A stretch of 64,000 bases of DNA from Platanthera guangdongensis (GCA_039583875.1 CM077158.1:237638453-237702452), one strand, 5' to 3'; shown: positions 45,001 to 56,462, counted from the stretch's first letter. Program-made: numbers and translations. Notes: generated by a model not told the origin, from the letters alone.

Positions 45001-47832
45001 GGAAGAAAATGCTGGCTAGAGGAAATCAGCTGGAGATTCGTTGTGGGCCGGGTCGGGCGGCGGCAAGGGATCGAGTCCCCGCCTCAACAACCCGTCGTGG
45101 CTTATACTGGGCACGGAGAAGGGTTGGGGTGTGTGGGCCGCGGCCCTGTTGTGCTGGAGGGTTAAACGGGAGCGGAGCGGGGGGAAGAAGCCCTGCCGCC
45201 ACCGCCCGGCCCGGCCCACAACATAAAAGTGCGCACTTTTATGTTGTGGGTCGGGCCTGACAGCAGTACCAGCTCCGCACCAGAGTTGGGCGGCAGGGCT
45301 TCTCCCCGCTCCCGAACGAGTTTCCCCCCTCCCATAACAGGGTCGCGGCCCACGCACTCCAACCCCTCTCTGCACGGATCAATTGGTGATATGAGCAAGC
45401 GTTAAGTGCTTATATCAAGGAGGTTGGGGGATCAAGCCCACGCCTCAACAACCCGATGCACCGAGAACATGTGCGAAGAGGGGTTGGAGTGTGGGCCGCG
45501 GCCCTATTATGGGAGGGGGGAAGCCCGTTCGGGAGCTGGGAGAAGCCCTGCCGCCCAACCCTGGTGCGGAGCTGGTACTGCTGCCAGGCCCGACCCATAA
45601 CAGATTCCTTGCAGGAAAGAGACATCGTCGTAATAGACCATAATTGAAGTAACAGTAAGTAGTAATAGTTAAAAGGAACTAAGGAATATAAGTCGAAAAG
45701 CCAAATCAGTAAGAGAACTTGGAGAAGTTGAGAACAAAGGTAGCGGAGACGGTGCCAAATCAGTAAGAGAGCTTGGAGAAGCGGAGAAACAACAGGCACA
45801 AGATTCGATAGAGTACATGAGTGGATTCGACGGAGTACCTGACTCGACGGCACGGGAGGGCAAACGGCGTGGAAGAGAGATTTTGACGGCGTTGGCGCAA
45901 CAATAGACAATGCAGGAGAAGGGGAGAAGGTCGACAAAGGAAAGAGGGCTTTCAACGAAGATGACGGCGCGGGAGGAGCAGGTCGACGGGTGGGCTTTCG
46001 ACGCAGGAAGGCCTATGGGTGAGTTGCTAGAAGAAAATATTTGTAACCTTAAATACATGTGCACGGTCTTAAACTAGTGTGGCGCTTCTTATTTTACAAG
46101 AGTCGCATATCCTGCTCGCAGCTCTTTTTTCTAAAAAAAACTGCATTTTGGAAACGAGTTTTGGGGCGTTTATTGTATCTAATACACGTTCGAGTGGATA
46201 CTTGAGGCATTTCAAGTATCCGTGCTTCATAGCACAATAGTTCAACGGTTCGACCAAGGGAAGTAGACCAAGATAAAACCAAATACTACGAATTTGAAGT
46301 GATAGCTATGACTAACAAAGCCCTTGATAGCTTACAAAGTTCGATGAGGCAGGACTCAAAATAAAAGATGCTCGGTGCTCAACGAGGCCTATGCCAATCA
46401 AAGAAGCTAGATGAAGTAGGCGATACAAAATGCAGCTCATAAAGCCATCGAAGGGTGTCAATCGATGCTACAACTGTATGCACTAGTGCGCAAAGTCTTA
46501 GCATACGAAGTTGTCGAGAGAGGTTACAGTAGTATGGAATCCTCGACGACTAGGTTAAGAATTGCGGTGCTTTGGTTCTATGTAGAGTGAAAAAATGATT
46601 TACTCATTCATTAAACCGGGTCAATTGACCCTATTTATACGAAGGAGAGTTCCACATAAATTATTACAAAAGAGACAAACAAAATAAATACACAATAATA
46701 ACGCACTACATAATTACACCTACACATACATTACGAATGCATCCCTCATAATGCTAAGGGCATATTAGTATATTGGCAATCATAATTTTAAGTTGTATTT
46801 TTATGTTTCTCATTACTTTAGCCGGGGGCAATTTTGTCTTTTCACATCTATCCTTTTAATTTGTTAATTTTTTAAACCAGAAAAGATGTCCCAATAATTA
46901 TAAAAACTCACAAGGGAGGTCATTGAAATTAACTTTATTATACATATAACTAATTTTGAAGCAGTTCAAATCAGCTTATTTTAGCTGACACAACAAAAAT
47001 ATCAAATTAGTTCTAGCCAAAAAAGCTTTCTCGAGCGGACCTATAGGGTTTGAGCTAATGTAAAGCATCTGACTGCAGATCAAAATCAAATCATTCAGCA
47101 CCTACAACCTAATCATTGTGCAAAATCAGCCCTCTAGGAAGTATTAGAAAAGGAATAATTTAAGAAAGCGTAACAAGAATTACTGACAGATTAAATGAGG
47201 CAATAAGGTCAGCATTGGTGATGCTGAGACCAGCATTGTACTTGGTGAAGATCCCAGTGGCAGTATCCAGTGACACATCAGCACCAACAGCAAACATATT
47301 GGTACCAACAGCGCCGGAGAAGTTGATTACAGGATTGGCAGTCAACCCCAGACTAGTACTAATTCCGGCATAATCATGCAGGTACTGCAACTCAACCTGC
47401 GAATGAGAATAAAAGTCAACCGGCTGACCTCTACCAAGAACTAGTAAAAAATGAGGACACAAAGTGTTACCTTCCCAGACCTCTGGTCTGGCACAACAAA
47501 ACTTAGGATTGTCTTTAATCCAGGTGTTCCAATATCATCAGCAGTAAATGTTGTCAAAACCTGGCCAGAAAACGAGAACATATTCTCTCATAAGTCATAT
47601 CTACATGATATGGTATCCAAGCACAGTACATGTGCTATGCACTATAAATATTATCTGATTATCATGCTTAATAAAAAATCAAGCTAGACAAACGCTGAAA
47701 AGCATTAAATTAACCTATTACATTGGATTCCGAGTTGACTTTCACGTCAACAGTAACATTCTTATTCTTCAGCTGGGACTGAACCTCACCAAGAATGAAG
47801 TCGTTCTTCTTTGTACCTGTAGCTGTGATGGC
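39007..47832 (-). CDS. VDAC: Mitochondrial outer-membrane porin (VDAC), last four coding exons
   Basis: Exons on the minus strand are 47,832-47,722, 47,560-47,471, 47,396-47,188 and 39,313-39,007. All splice sites are GT-AG and the phases join correctly. They encode 238 residues; plant VDACs have about 276, so roughly the first 38 residues (two exons in relatives) are not seen. Landmarks are [48 protein letters not shown] and the C-terminal [20 protein letters not shown], ending LLLKP. VDAC is a 19-strand beta barrel passing ATP, ADP and other metabolites across the mitochondrial outer membrane. No stop or frameshift was found. The last intron is 7.9 kb and full of transposons. Confidence 0.9.
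39886..40697 (-). pseudogene. Copia reverse transcriptase end and RNase H (decayed)
   Basis: Reverse transcriptase is recognised by [11 protein letters not shown] (about 40,600), which keeps the YVDD catalytic motif, followed by a shortened palm region. RNase H is seen as [19 protein letters not shown] at 40,117-40,050 and a block matching SAEAEYRA of relatives, here changed. A segment carrying the YVDD codons is repeated at 40,820-40,920. The pieces lie in different frames. Confidence 0.7.
40957..41175. mobile_element. Tourist-like MITE in the decayed copia
   Basis: A 219-bp element with ends GGCTCTGTTTGGGAGGGC and the inverse of GGGTCGGTTTGGAAC, flanked by TAA on both sides (40,954-40,956 and 41,176-41,178). 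A second partial copy (40,664-40,815) has the same inner words CGTCTGTGCTCC and CCACCGCCG. Confidence 0.65.
43024..43345 (+). repeat. Tandem duplication of about 160 bp in the gag-like frame
   Basis: Two units with CGAGCAGACTTCCCCACC start at 43,047 and 43,207. The unit also carries CAACTAGAGCTGGAGGTTC and TGATTCTACCGGCAGTC. The period of 160 is not a multiple of three, so the second copy is read in another frame. Confidence 0.85.
44050..44335 (+). repeat. Four tandem units of about 80 bp before the 3' LTR-like repeat
   Basis: Each unit holds CATTCACTCAAGTGGA, a C-rich stretch, GTCATAATTTATGGAACGCG and CATATGGAAGC. One unit has a long run of C (44,218-44,229). They stand between the end of pol and the 3' LTR, a place where gypsy elements often carry tandem repeats. 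Confidence 0.88.
45040..45602. repeat. Foldback elements with long inverted arms
   Basis: From 45,240 a segment starting TGTTGTGGGTCGGGCC ends near 45,602 with its inverse, GGCCCGACCCATAACA. The arms are about 150 bp and share GGAGCTGGTACTGCTG and GAAGCCCTGCCGCC. To the left (45,040-45,222) is a shorter relative with TTGTGGGCCGGGTCGGGCGG at its end and the inverse at the other. Between them is a perfect palindrome around 45,231, CATAAAAGTGC joined to GCACTTTTATG. These are nonautonomous DNA elements of unknown superfamily. Confidence 0.75.
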
Positions 47833-47949
47833 CTGAAACATGAAATAGAAGGATAAGAACATAATTTACCAACCCTCAAAGAAAAATAAAATACAGATCT
47901 GATTATACTGGGCAGACAGTAGGATTTTTTTGCACTTAACACCCTCAAC

Positions 47950-48105
47950 ATACTGGGTTGAACCGAGAACCGAGCTGAAACTAAACTGTGTTTCGGTTTG
48001 GATCTGGATGGGACGGTTCCGGTTCCAAAAAGTCAAAATCGGACCTATTCAGATCGGTTCTTGGTTCTGAGCAGAACTGATCCGAACCGACCCATGTTGC
48101 ACCCC
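47950..48105. repeat. AACCG-rich repeat in a VDAC intron
   Basis: GGTTGAACCGAGAACCGAG, CGGTTCCGGTTCC and CCGAACCGACCCATG mark a copy of the same AACCG-rich family. It lies upstream of the first visible VDAC exon. Its ends could not be fixed. Confidence 0.5.
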
Positions 48106-49570
48106 TAAAAACCATTTTCAAACACGAGGAAATTATGTGTTGGTAAAAGTTGTTGTTGACCTTAGAATGTGCAATAATTGGAGTGTCGTCGCAACTTGCA
48201 GGGAGTATTGTTAACATTGTGAATACTATCCCAGGATATATATATATACATATAAACATGAGTGCAAGTTTGTACGTCGACTAACAAGTTCCATAGAAGG
48301 TTGCATAACCAAAGCATGGCTATAATCGATATCAGATCGAGCAAGCCTATAACAAAGTTTAATTAAGAACTCAAAGTCTAATATTACTATAGGCACAAGT
48401 CTAATTTATCCTTTGTCACGTTTAGTATGGAGGAACCCTCCTGTGTTGGTTATTATAAAAAATATTCGAGTAATGTTATACATTTTATTTTTGGTAACCA
48501 ACAATATTTATAAGATCTTCAAAATTATTTTAAAGAAGTCTATGAACATTTAAATGACAAAAACATTTACATCATTTGACTATCTAACTTTTATGAATAG
48601 TGAATAGCTTTAACAAACTTTATGCTTATTTAATGATGATAGAGGTGTTTCCATCAATTACCTGACAAACATACTAATACAATAGACCTTCAAACAATAA
48701 ATAGATTTTCATTCAAAATAACGAGTGTCAGTGCACGAGGGTCCCATGTGCAGCCGCGACAGTGCCCCGTCCACGACAATGCCCCGGCCACAACAATGCC
48801 TCCTCCCGTGCTTGCCAGATCTCGGGCGCACAAGGAAATGTCATCATGTGAAGTCAGTGCGCCTGAGAGTATGCGAGCACGGGCATAGGCACTATCGAGG
48901 TCGGGGAACTATCGCGGTCGGAGCACTATCGCAGTCGGGGCACTGTCGTAGCGGAACGAGGGGGGCACCCTCGTAAAGAAAAATCATTCTTTAACATCAC
49001 AATGATTCCTCCAAATAATTGCATATTTCTTTTATATTGTTCTATTTCATTTTCACAATATTACCATCAATATTTGCAAAGTAATAAATTTTATTTAATA
49101 ATTGCATGTGAAACTAGATCAAAATATTTATATACTTTTCTCCTTAACTAGACCAGTATTTCATCTTTCTTATCATCTAGCCTACCATACAAATCATGTA
49201 GAGCAATTAATTATTTTTCTTTAGTTACACACTTGATAAAAAATACTAATGTTCTTTTATCTGTGTTTCAACCCTACTGGTCTTTTATTTACATTTGGTT
49301 ATTTATCAATACATTGTGCATCCTCACTCTACCACTGTCTTTTTATTTGTGTGGCACTCTATTTATGAACTAATCTAATATATTTATGATAACCTACTTA
49401 CAACAACATCAATTATCCAACATCAAATTTGCCATACTACAACACAATTTACCTCTTGCTAACTCAAGTATAAAAATAATTGTTCAGCTTCTCATAATGG
49501 AATTCTTCGTTTCTAACTTTATTATACTTGATTTGTTAGATTATGTTGTTTGATTAAACTTTTCTGTAAG
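48106..49570. other. AT-rich DNA upstream of the visible VDAC exons, no gene seen
   Basis: No VDAC exon, RNA gene or element end was recognised. A GC-rich island at 48,725-48,975 has short direct repeats of ACTATCGCGGTCGG type and stands out from AT-rich surroundings, so it may be an insertion. Confidence 0.5.
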
Positions 49571-49575
49571 AGTAT

Positions 49576-50755
49576 TGATGCAGTGGTAAGACAGACAAGG
49601 GTGAACTCGCTAAATGCAGCCTAAAATGTAATGCAATGTATTGTTAGTGTGATAGCGGTCCGCTCAAAATTGCAACGACTAATTAATTATTATATGATAT
49701 TCAGCAGGACATGTGCAGACACAATTAATTAATTAATGGCGGACAAAATATTAATTTAGCAAACGAAAAGAGTGCAATTACTTTTAAGCATGTGCAGAAG
49801 AAGCCCTGCAAGTCATATGACGGATAATACTAATAGCAATACATGTAAACATCAACTACACAGTACAGGTGCCAAATAAACAACATTAAAGGACAAGAAC
49901 ATTTACCACCATTCACGCATACAGGCGGTGGCGGTTGTTGGCGGCCATCCAAGGTCTCGGTAACGTCGGAGTTGGCGAATCTGAAGTTCATGTTGGAATT
50001 AAGGTTCAGGAGGATGTGTGGGGGGAAGATGGGTTGGCTGGACAGTGGTGGTGGGCTTAGGTGGGGATTGAAAGGAGAATGGAAGAGGGAATAGTGTTTT
50101 TAATTTTTGAACAGTTGCTTGGAAATTAAAAGATGTGGGCCTGGATAGCCGGGAACAGGGGAGGCGGAAGAAGTGGGAGAGAGCTTGGACTTGACGGCTA
50201 ATGGTGCGGGGGGAACCTGATGGAGAAGGGTTTCTGGAGTGATTTCGTGGAGGACGGAGATGGGGGGCGGATCTAGATTTCCGGCGGAGGAGGGAGGCTG
50301 GGACGGGGAGAATGCGGCTTTGGCTACAGGGCCTCGACGGTGAGGAGGGCGACGGGAGAAAGTGGGAGCTGCTTGGGCGCTGGTGGACGGAGGAGGAGGC
50401 GGGGAAGAGTTGGTCGGCGTCGCATCCGAAGCGGAGGGAAGGAATCACACCTTCAGGACCGAGCAGTTCCAGGAATTTCTCCAAAACCATCGATACCTCT
50501 CCCCATGAACCGTCGGCATAATAGTAACTGCATAATGTAACTGCGGAAATAAAACCCAAATAAAACCACTCAAATCGGGGGGCTCACAATGTTTGGTCCG
50601 ATCGAGGGGTAAATACAACTCCAAATAAAAAAAACTTAAAATACGAAAATGACTACAAACGATCATTCGGACGCGACCACAGACTCCGATCGTCCGTCCG
50701 GAGAGCGGATCACTGCCTCCGGGTATACACGTGTGTCGGTCGTGGCGCACCGTCA
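49576..50755 (-). repeat. 3' LTR of the chromovirus
   Basis: 1,180 bp, TGATGCAGTGG at the left edge and CCGTCA at the right. It matches the other LTR apart from the insertion and a 61-bp duplication there. The open frames within it are in low-complexity DNA and are not genes. Confidence 0.9.
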
Positions 50756-51664
50756 ACTCCCCCCGGCTTAAAAGCACTCAACTCCGATGAGTGTAGGTGG
50801 TTGTACTCGCTGAGCAGTCGTGGGGCGAGTCTCTGAAGCTCCTCCGAGGAAATCCAAGTAGCATCGTGCAAAAGGCCGTCCGCTCCAACGGACAAGATAA
50901 CGTAGGGTAACTCGTCCGCCCGTGGCGTAGAAGTCGTGACCGACGATCTGAAGCACGTCGTCTGTAGGAGTAGGTGGTACCAATGTATCTTTGACTGACA
51001 ATGATGTATCTTTGTTTGGCAATGATGTATCTCTGTCTGGCAATGATGTATCTCCGTCTGACAATGATGTATCTTCGTCTAGCAATGATGTATCTCCATC
51101 TGGCAGTGATGTCGGTGGAACCGTCGGTTGTGCGATGCGATTAGTATGGCGCGACGTCGTGGGTGGTGACAAAGAGGGACTGGTAGAGGCAATAGGAGGT
51201 AAAGGCTCAGACACATGGGCTATGGAAGATGAAGGCTCTGGTAAAGGTGTGGAAAAAGAATCCACGTACACGTGCTTCTCGTAGTAAGGAGTCAAATCAT
51301 CTACGTTGAATACTCGGCTGATGCCCATACCATGAGGGATGTCTGTCTCATATGCGTTCGTACAAATCTGTCGTACAACTGTATAGGGGCTCATTCTGCG
51401 TGCGCTTAATTTTTTTGCTGGCCCTTGTGGGACCTTCTCAGATCGAATGTGAAGCAATACTTGTTCTACTGCCTCAAAGATTTGCTCCCGCTTGTGTTGG
51501 TCTGCTTGATCCTTATAATAATCATTACTAGCTGCAATTTTTCTGCGGACCGACTCGTGGAGTGCATGCACATGTTGTATGAAGGACTCTGCTGACTCAC
51601 TGGGTCTGGACCCTATGGGAATATCCACTAAATCAATAGGTTTCCTAGGCTCGTAACCTAACAT
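50756..51664 (-). pseudogene. Chromovirus pol end: linker, heptad-repeat tail and chromodomain
   Basis: On the minus strand it starts with the end of the integrase C-terminal domain (KLSARRMSPYTVVRQI, VFNVDDLTPYY). A Pro/Ser/Thr-rich tail and a run of seven-residue repeats follow. The chromodomain begins VLQIVGHDFYATGGRVTLRY with LVRWSGRP and, after a frameshift near 50,890, continues ATWISSEELQRLAPRLLSEY. Chromodomains bring integrase to chromatin with methylated histone H3. The frame break inside this domain would disable it. Confidence 0.8.
50991..51120 (-). repeat. 21-bp tandem repeat encoding a DTSL heptapeptide
   Basis: Six units of 21 bp with AATGATGTATCT (plus strand) encode the repeating pattern D-T-S-L-x-x-x in the tail between integrase and chromodomain. 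All units stay in frame. The length and acidic, Ser/Thr-rich content suggest a flexible linker. Confidence 0.9.
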
Positions 51665-52620
51665 GATATGAAATGGACTAAACCAGTGGTCTGATTGATA
51701 GAACTATTGTACGCAAACTCGGCTATAGGGAGAACAGAATCCCAAGTAGACGGACTGTCCCCAAAGAGGCAACGAAGAAGTGCTCCAAGACTACAGTTAG
51801 CCACCTCGGTTTGCCCATCCGTCTGTGGGTGGTAGGCGGAGGAAAACTTCAAGGTTGTACCGGTCTTCTTCCACAAGGTCTTCCAAAAGTAGCTCATGAA
51901 TCGTACGTCACGATCAGAGACTATAGAGATGGGGAGACCATGATACTTAAATACTTCTCGAAAGAATAATGTAGCCACATGGGAGGCGTCAGCGGTCTTC
52001 CTGCACGGGATAAAATGAGCCATCATAGAAAATCGGTCCACAACAACATAAATCGAGTCGAGCTTCCTCAGAGTGCGAGGGAGCCCTAGAACGAAGTCCA
52101 AACTAATATCAGACCAAGGCCTCTCAGGAACGGGTAGAGGAGTGTAGAGCCCAGTGGGCTGGCGGGACCCTTTTGCGGTTTGACAGACTCGACAATGCCT
52201 CACAACTCTAGTAACGTCTTTCTTCAGGCCGGGCCAGAAGAAGCGATCCTCAACTAACGCAATCGTCTTATCTCGACTGAAGTGTCTCGCTGCTCCGCTT
52301 GCGTGAAGCTCCCAAATAAGGAAATATCGGAGGTAGGTCTGAGGTAGGCGGGGGCGTGAGCCCATAAATAAATATCCATCAGAAATTGAGTAGCCCTCTC
52401 GAAGATCGGGAGGGTCCCTCGATAGCGTCGCGTAAATGTCCCCAAAATCTGGGCACTCAGGATAGGCGTAGACTAACTGCTTGAATCCCACAACTCGGGT
52501 ACTCATGGTGTGAAGGATGCTGACTCGGCGACTCAAGGCGTCTGCTGGTTTGTTCTCAACACCTGCTTGATGCTTAAGAACATGGTGAAACTCCTGCATC
52601 TACTCCACCCATTTGGCGTG
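51658..52620 (-). pseudogene. Chromovirus integrase
   Basis: The zinc domain has H-x-H-type residues (ELHASGAARHF) and CRVC in RHCRVCQTAKG. The core has DISLDFVLGLP, VSDRDVRFMS and HPQTDGQTEV, which supply the three acidic residues of a D,D-35-E integrase. The frame closes at 51,658 and resumes in another frame at MLGYEPRKP. The integrase inserted the element's DNA into the genome. Confidence 0.88.
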
Positions 52621-52624
52621 ACGG

Positions 52625-52876
52625 TGACCCGATTTCGAGGAATCAAGATATATCAGGGCCTGATGGTCTGAATATAAAATGAACTCCTTGTGGAGGAGAT
52701 AATGTCGTCAGTATCGCAGTGGCTGCACAATGGCATAGAACTCCCGATCATGACCCGATTTCTAGGAATCAAGATATATCAGGGCCTGATGGTCTGAATA
52801 TAAAATGAACTCCTTGTGGAGGAGATAATGTCGCCAATATCGCAGTGGCTGCACAATGGCATAGAACTCCCGATCA
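52625..52876 (-). repeat. 126-bp tandem duplication in the RNase H region
   Basis: Two nearly identical units start TGACCCGATTTC at 52,625 and 52,751. The unit is 42 codons long and encodes REFYAIVQPLRYWRHYLL and FILYSDHQALIYLDS, so a block of RNase H is present twice. The copies differ at a few bases. Confidence 0.93.
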
Positions 52877-53424
52877 TAATTGAATATTTTTGTCAGGCCT
52901 CGTTCAACTTCTCGCTAAAGTAGGCCACAGGGTGGCCTTCCTGACTAAGGACTACGCCGATACCAACTCCTGACGCATCACAAGCTACCTCAAAGGGCTT
53001 GGAGAAATCTGATAAGCGTAAAACAGGAGCAGTAGACAGTCTCTCCTTGATCTCCTCGAAGGCTCGAGTGGCAGCCTTTGTCCAAACGAAATCACCCTTA
53101 CGAAGGCAGCTCGTAATGGGAGCCATGATCGAACTGAAGGCACGGACAAACCTCATATAGAAGGTGGCGAGTCCATGAAAGCTGCGGACCTCATAAATGT
53201 TCGTAGGGATAGGTCACTCTCGAATCGCCCTGACCTTATCACGACTGACGGAAATACCAGATGTCGATACTACATAACCCAAGAAATGAATGAATGTAGA
53301 TAGGAACGAACACTTCTTCAAGTTGATGTAAAGATACTCCTCTCGGAGGAGCTCGAACACCAGACAAATGTGACATAAGTGTTCGGTGTGATCCTGGTTG
53401 TATATCAAAATATCATCAAAATAT
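52877..53424 (-). pseudogene. Chromovirus reverse transcriptase end and RNase H
   Basis: It starts VVYFDDILIYNQDHTEH, the catalytic YFDD block, and follows with KKCSFLSTFIHFLGYVVS. RNase H begins [20 protein letters not shown], with the first catalytic Asp. The N-terminal half of reverse transcriptase is at 58,302-58,865. The copia insertion separates the halves immediately before YFDD. Confidence 0.88.
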
Positions 53425-53429
53425 ACGAC

Positions 53430-53858
53430 TATGCGAACAGGAAAAAGCAGACCGAAAATTTTGAGTAATGCAAACTTTATTATCCAAAAAAGGTATCAAT
53501 TACAATGGTATAGCCTCCCTTTTATAGAATGGAGGAAATGAGAGAGATAAAAATTAAGCAATGTGGGACTAAAAATTTACAAGTATATGCGGCTTTACAA
53601 ATAGACAAACCGGACAGGTCGTGCGGTTAGACAAGCCGGCTACCCGCCCGACAACCGACAGAAGGAGAACCAGCGCCACAAAGAGCAAGCCGCCACAGGA
53701 GACCGCTAGACAGCCCGGTCTCCAAGTCGTCTGCGACAAAACGCCAGACTGCTGGGATACCAGACAGCAACAGCCCGACAGACAGGTCGGCTAGGATAAA
53801 CCGCCAAACCGTCCGGTCTCCGAACAGCAACAGACTGCTTGGCCTCCATACTGCAACA
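53430..53858 (-). repeat. 3' LTR of the nested copia element
   Basis: 429 bp. The left edge reads TATGCGAACAGG, where the partner has TGTGCCAACAGG, so its last bases have mutated. A ROSE of GACAACC/CGGTC words gives repeated short inverse pairs such as GACCGGGC-like blocks. Confidence 0.85.
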
Positions 53859-53865
53859 CTCCCCC

Positions 53866-54462
53866 TCAAACTGGAGCATAGATATCAATCATGCTCAGCT
53901 TGTCGCAAATGTGGAAAAAGGAGGCGGAAACAGGCTTGGTGAAGATGTCTGACAGCTCGTTGACGGAAGTGACGAACGGAGTACAAATCTTTTTCTTCAA
54001 GATCTCTTCTCGAATAAAATGACAGTCGACTTCTATGTGTTTTGTTCTCTCATGAAACACCGGATTTTTGAAGATGTATATCGCGGTCTTGTTGTCACAG
54101 AACATAGGAAGAGGATAGTTGTAGACCTCTCATAAATCAAGCATGAGAGCTCGTAACCATTTCAACTCACACGTGGTCAACGTCATACTGCGATATTCCG
54201 CTTCTGCACTAGACCTGGAGACCACAGACTGTTTCTTGCTCTTCCAACTCACAAGATTGCCTCCAACAAACGTGCAAAAATCTGATGTTGACTTGCGGTC
54301 ACCTTTGTCATCAGCATAGCTCGAATCTGAGTATGCTTCAACCCTTAAGTGACCATTCTTCTGAAAGAGGAGTCCTTTCCCTGGTGTTGTTTTAATATAC
54401 TCCAATATCCTCATGGCAGATTGTAGATGACACTGCCTAGGAGCTTGCATGAATTGGCTCAC
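53866..54462 (-). pseudogene. Copia RNase H (nested element)
   Basis: The domain reads EAYSDSSYADDKGDRKSTS, then NLVSWKSKKQSVVSRSSAEA and, after a stop (54,130-54,132), [20 protein letters not shown] and [13 protein letters not shown]. These are all the standard copia RNase H blocks, with catalytic Asp, Glu and Asp kept. It would digest the RNA strand during reverse transcription. Confidence 0.88.
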
Positions 54463-55650
54463 CTTGCCAACGGCATAAGAGATGTCGGGTCTGGTTACCG
54501 TGAGATAAATGAGTTTGCCAACCAGACGTCGGTACCTCGTAAGATCGGATAGAAAAGGAGAATCATCTGTTCAAGTTGTCTGCTCCATCAGCCATAGGAC
54601 AACGAGTAGATTTAGCACCATTCAATCCTGCCTCCTTTAGAAGATCAAGAGCATACTTCCGTTGGGAAACAACCATGGAGTTGGGCTTCCTAGAGATTTC
54701 AATACCCAGAAAGTATTTCGGGGAGCTCATATTCTTTGTGAACAGGTGTTGACGGAGGTGTTTATTTGTCAAAGTTACCCCATCCTGGTCATCGCCAGTA
54801 AGAAGAATGTCATCAACATAAACCACAAGAACTACCAGACCAGAGGCAGCTTTCCAAACGAACAACGAGTGATCGGCTGAACTTCTTGCAAAACCAATGG
54901 CCGCAACAATGCCGCTAAATTTGTCAAACCGGGCACGAGGTCTCTGCTTGAGGCCATATATAGCCTTCTTTAGCTGGCATACTCATGTCTCCCCCGGAGC
55001 AACATACCCAGGAGATTGCTCCATGTAAACAGCTTCCTGCAGATCACCGTAGAGGAAAGCATTCTTAACATCCAGCTGTGAAATGGGTCAATCCCTGTTG
55101 ACAGCGACAGAGAGAAGGACTCGAATGGTGCTGAGACGAGCAACGGGAGAGAAGGTGTCGAAGTAATCAACACCATAGGTCTGAGTGAAGCCTTTGGCCA
55201 CCAGGCGGGCCTTGTAGCGATCCACGCTGCCATCTGGATGGAATATGACAACAAAGATCCAGCGGCAGCCAACGACATCAGTGGCCAAAGGAGTGGGAAC
55301 CAGGGTCCAGGTGCTCCGTTCAGTAAGGGTATCAATTTCCTCATCCATGGCGGTCTTCCAATGAGGAATAGTAAGAGCTTCCTGATAGGTGCGGGGAGTG
55401 TCAGTCGCAGAGATAGCCAATGCAAACGCCCTGCGAGAATGAGTGAGACGATCATATGAAACAACAGCAGCTAGCGGGTGTTGGGTACACGTCTGCACCC
55501 CTTTGCGAAGAGCAATGGGAAGATCCAGGTCGGCATGTTCCTCAGTAACCGGAGCATCCGTGGCGGAGAGAGCTGGCCCGGGAGAGGAGAGAGACGGCCG
55601 CGGAGAAGAGGGAGAGAGCGGTGGTGATGAGGAAGAGAGGGAAGGAGGAG
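54463..55650 (-). pseudogene. Copia reverse transcriptase (nested element)
   Basis: It begins with [20 protein letters not shown] and [19 protein letters not shown], followed by [14 protein letters not shown]. After a stop (55,088-55,090) come QLDVKNAFLYGDL and KAIYGLKQRPRA, then VVYVDDILLTGDD with the YVDD catalytic motif, and KYFLGIEISRKP. Several stops and shifts (for instance near 54,560 and 55,000) break the frame. Confidence 0.88.
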
Positions 55651-56400
55651 ACAATGGAGGCGATGGTGGGAAAATCTCGATGGGATTAGACGGGGTGGGG
55701 GCACGGTGGGAGAAGTGGAAAGAGCTGGAGGTGGGTCAGAGGAGAAATAGAACACATTCTCGAAGAAGGTCGCATCTGCAGAGACGTATTGTTTCCGAAG
55801 AACGGGATCAAAACAACAGTAGCATTTTTGAGTAGTTGAGTAGCCCAAAAAGATACATTTGGTGGCACGTGAGTCAAGTTTGTCATGTGTTGCGGAAGGA
55901 TTGTGCACAAAGGCCGTGCACCCAAAGATACGCAGAGGAAGAGGAAACGCATCCTTGCCAGGATATAGAAGGGAGAAGGGAGTTTGTCCGTGGAGAACCG
56001 TGGACGAAATGCGATTAATGAGGTAACAGGAGATGAGGACAGCGTAGCCCCAATAGGAGCGAGAAACGTGCATCTGTGTCATCAGAGTGCGGGCGATATC
56101 GAGAAGATGACGGTTCTTGCGTTCCGCCACCCCATTTTGTTGGGAGGTATAAACACATGTAGTTTGATGAAGAATACCATTTTGCATACAAAAGGAAGAG
56201 AAAGCATTGCTAAAATATTCATTAGGGTTGTCAGAACGAAAAATTTTAATAGACATAACAAACTGAGTCTTAACCATATTATAAAAAGATGTCCATACAG
56301 AAAAAAGTTCTGAGCGATCCTTTAAAAGATACACTCATGTACATCTAGAGAAGTCATCAATAAACGTTACAAAATATGAACTACTCCGACCTATGGTGAG
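55471..56400 (-). pseudogene. Copia integrase core, fused to a protease remnant by deletion
   Basis: The core has TFIDDFSRC, FRSDNPNEYFS and TSQQNGVAERKNRHLLD, giving the three acidic residues (Asp, Asp, Glu). YWGYAVLISCYLINRI and GCTAFVHNPSATHDKLDSRA follow. The zinc-binding domain that normally precedes the core is absent: sequence passes directly from a protease start (NSGTTNHMTDNPQCFS) to SSYFVTFIDDFSR near 56,390. One stop (TGA near 56,335) also occurs. Confidence 0.85.
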
Positions 56401-56462
56401 GGTAGGAGAGAAAAACATTGCGGATTGTCGGTCATATGATTGGTAGTACCAGAGTTGATCAG

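Larger units (their letters stand above)
39600..46740 (-). mobile_element. Decayed copia element in the last VDAC intron
   Basis: On the minus strand the order is LTR remnant (about 46,560-46,740), leader and gag remnant, protease trace (44,670-44,760), integrase trace (about 42,000-42,600), reverse transcriptase (41,450-40,500), RNase H (40,206-39,886) and LTR remnant (about 39,600-39,730). The two LTR remnants share GGT(T/C)AATTGACC and a CATAAAT..TACAAAAGAG block. It runs in the same direction as the VDAC gene. Many frameshifts and stops show it is old. It is interrupted by the element at 42,692-44,604. Confidence 0.65.

Noticed and set aside
47881..49570. Possible first exons of VDAC
   Set aside because: Neither the expected GPGLF/DIGKKAKDLL-type start nor a second exon could be read on the minus strand in this stretch, nor in 62,791-64,000.
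50312..50559. Open frames in the chromovirus LTRs (also 62,306-62,566)
   Set aside because: The same frames appear in both LTRs, are low-complexity and overlap on opposite strands, as expected for noncoding LTR DNA.
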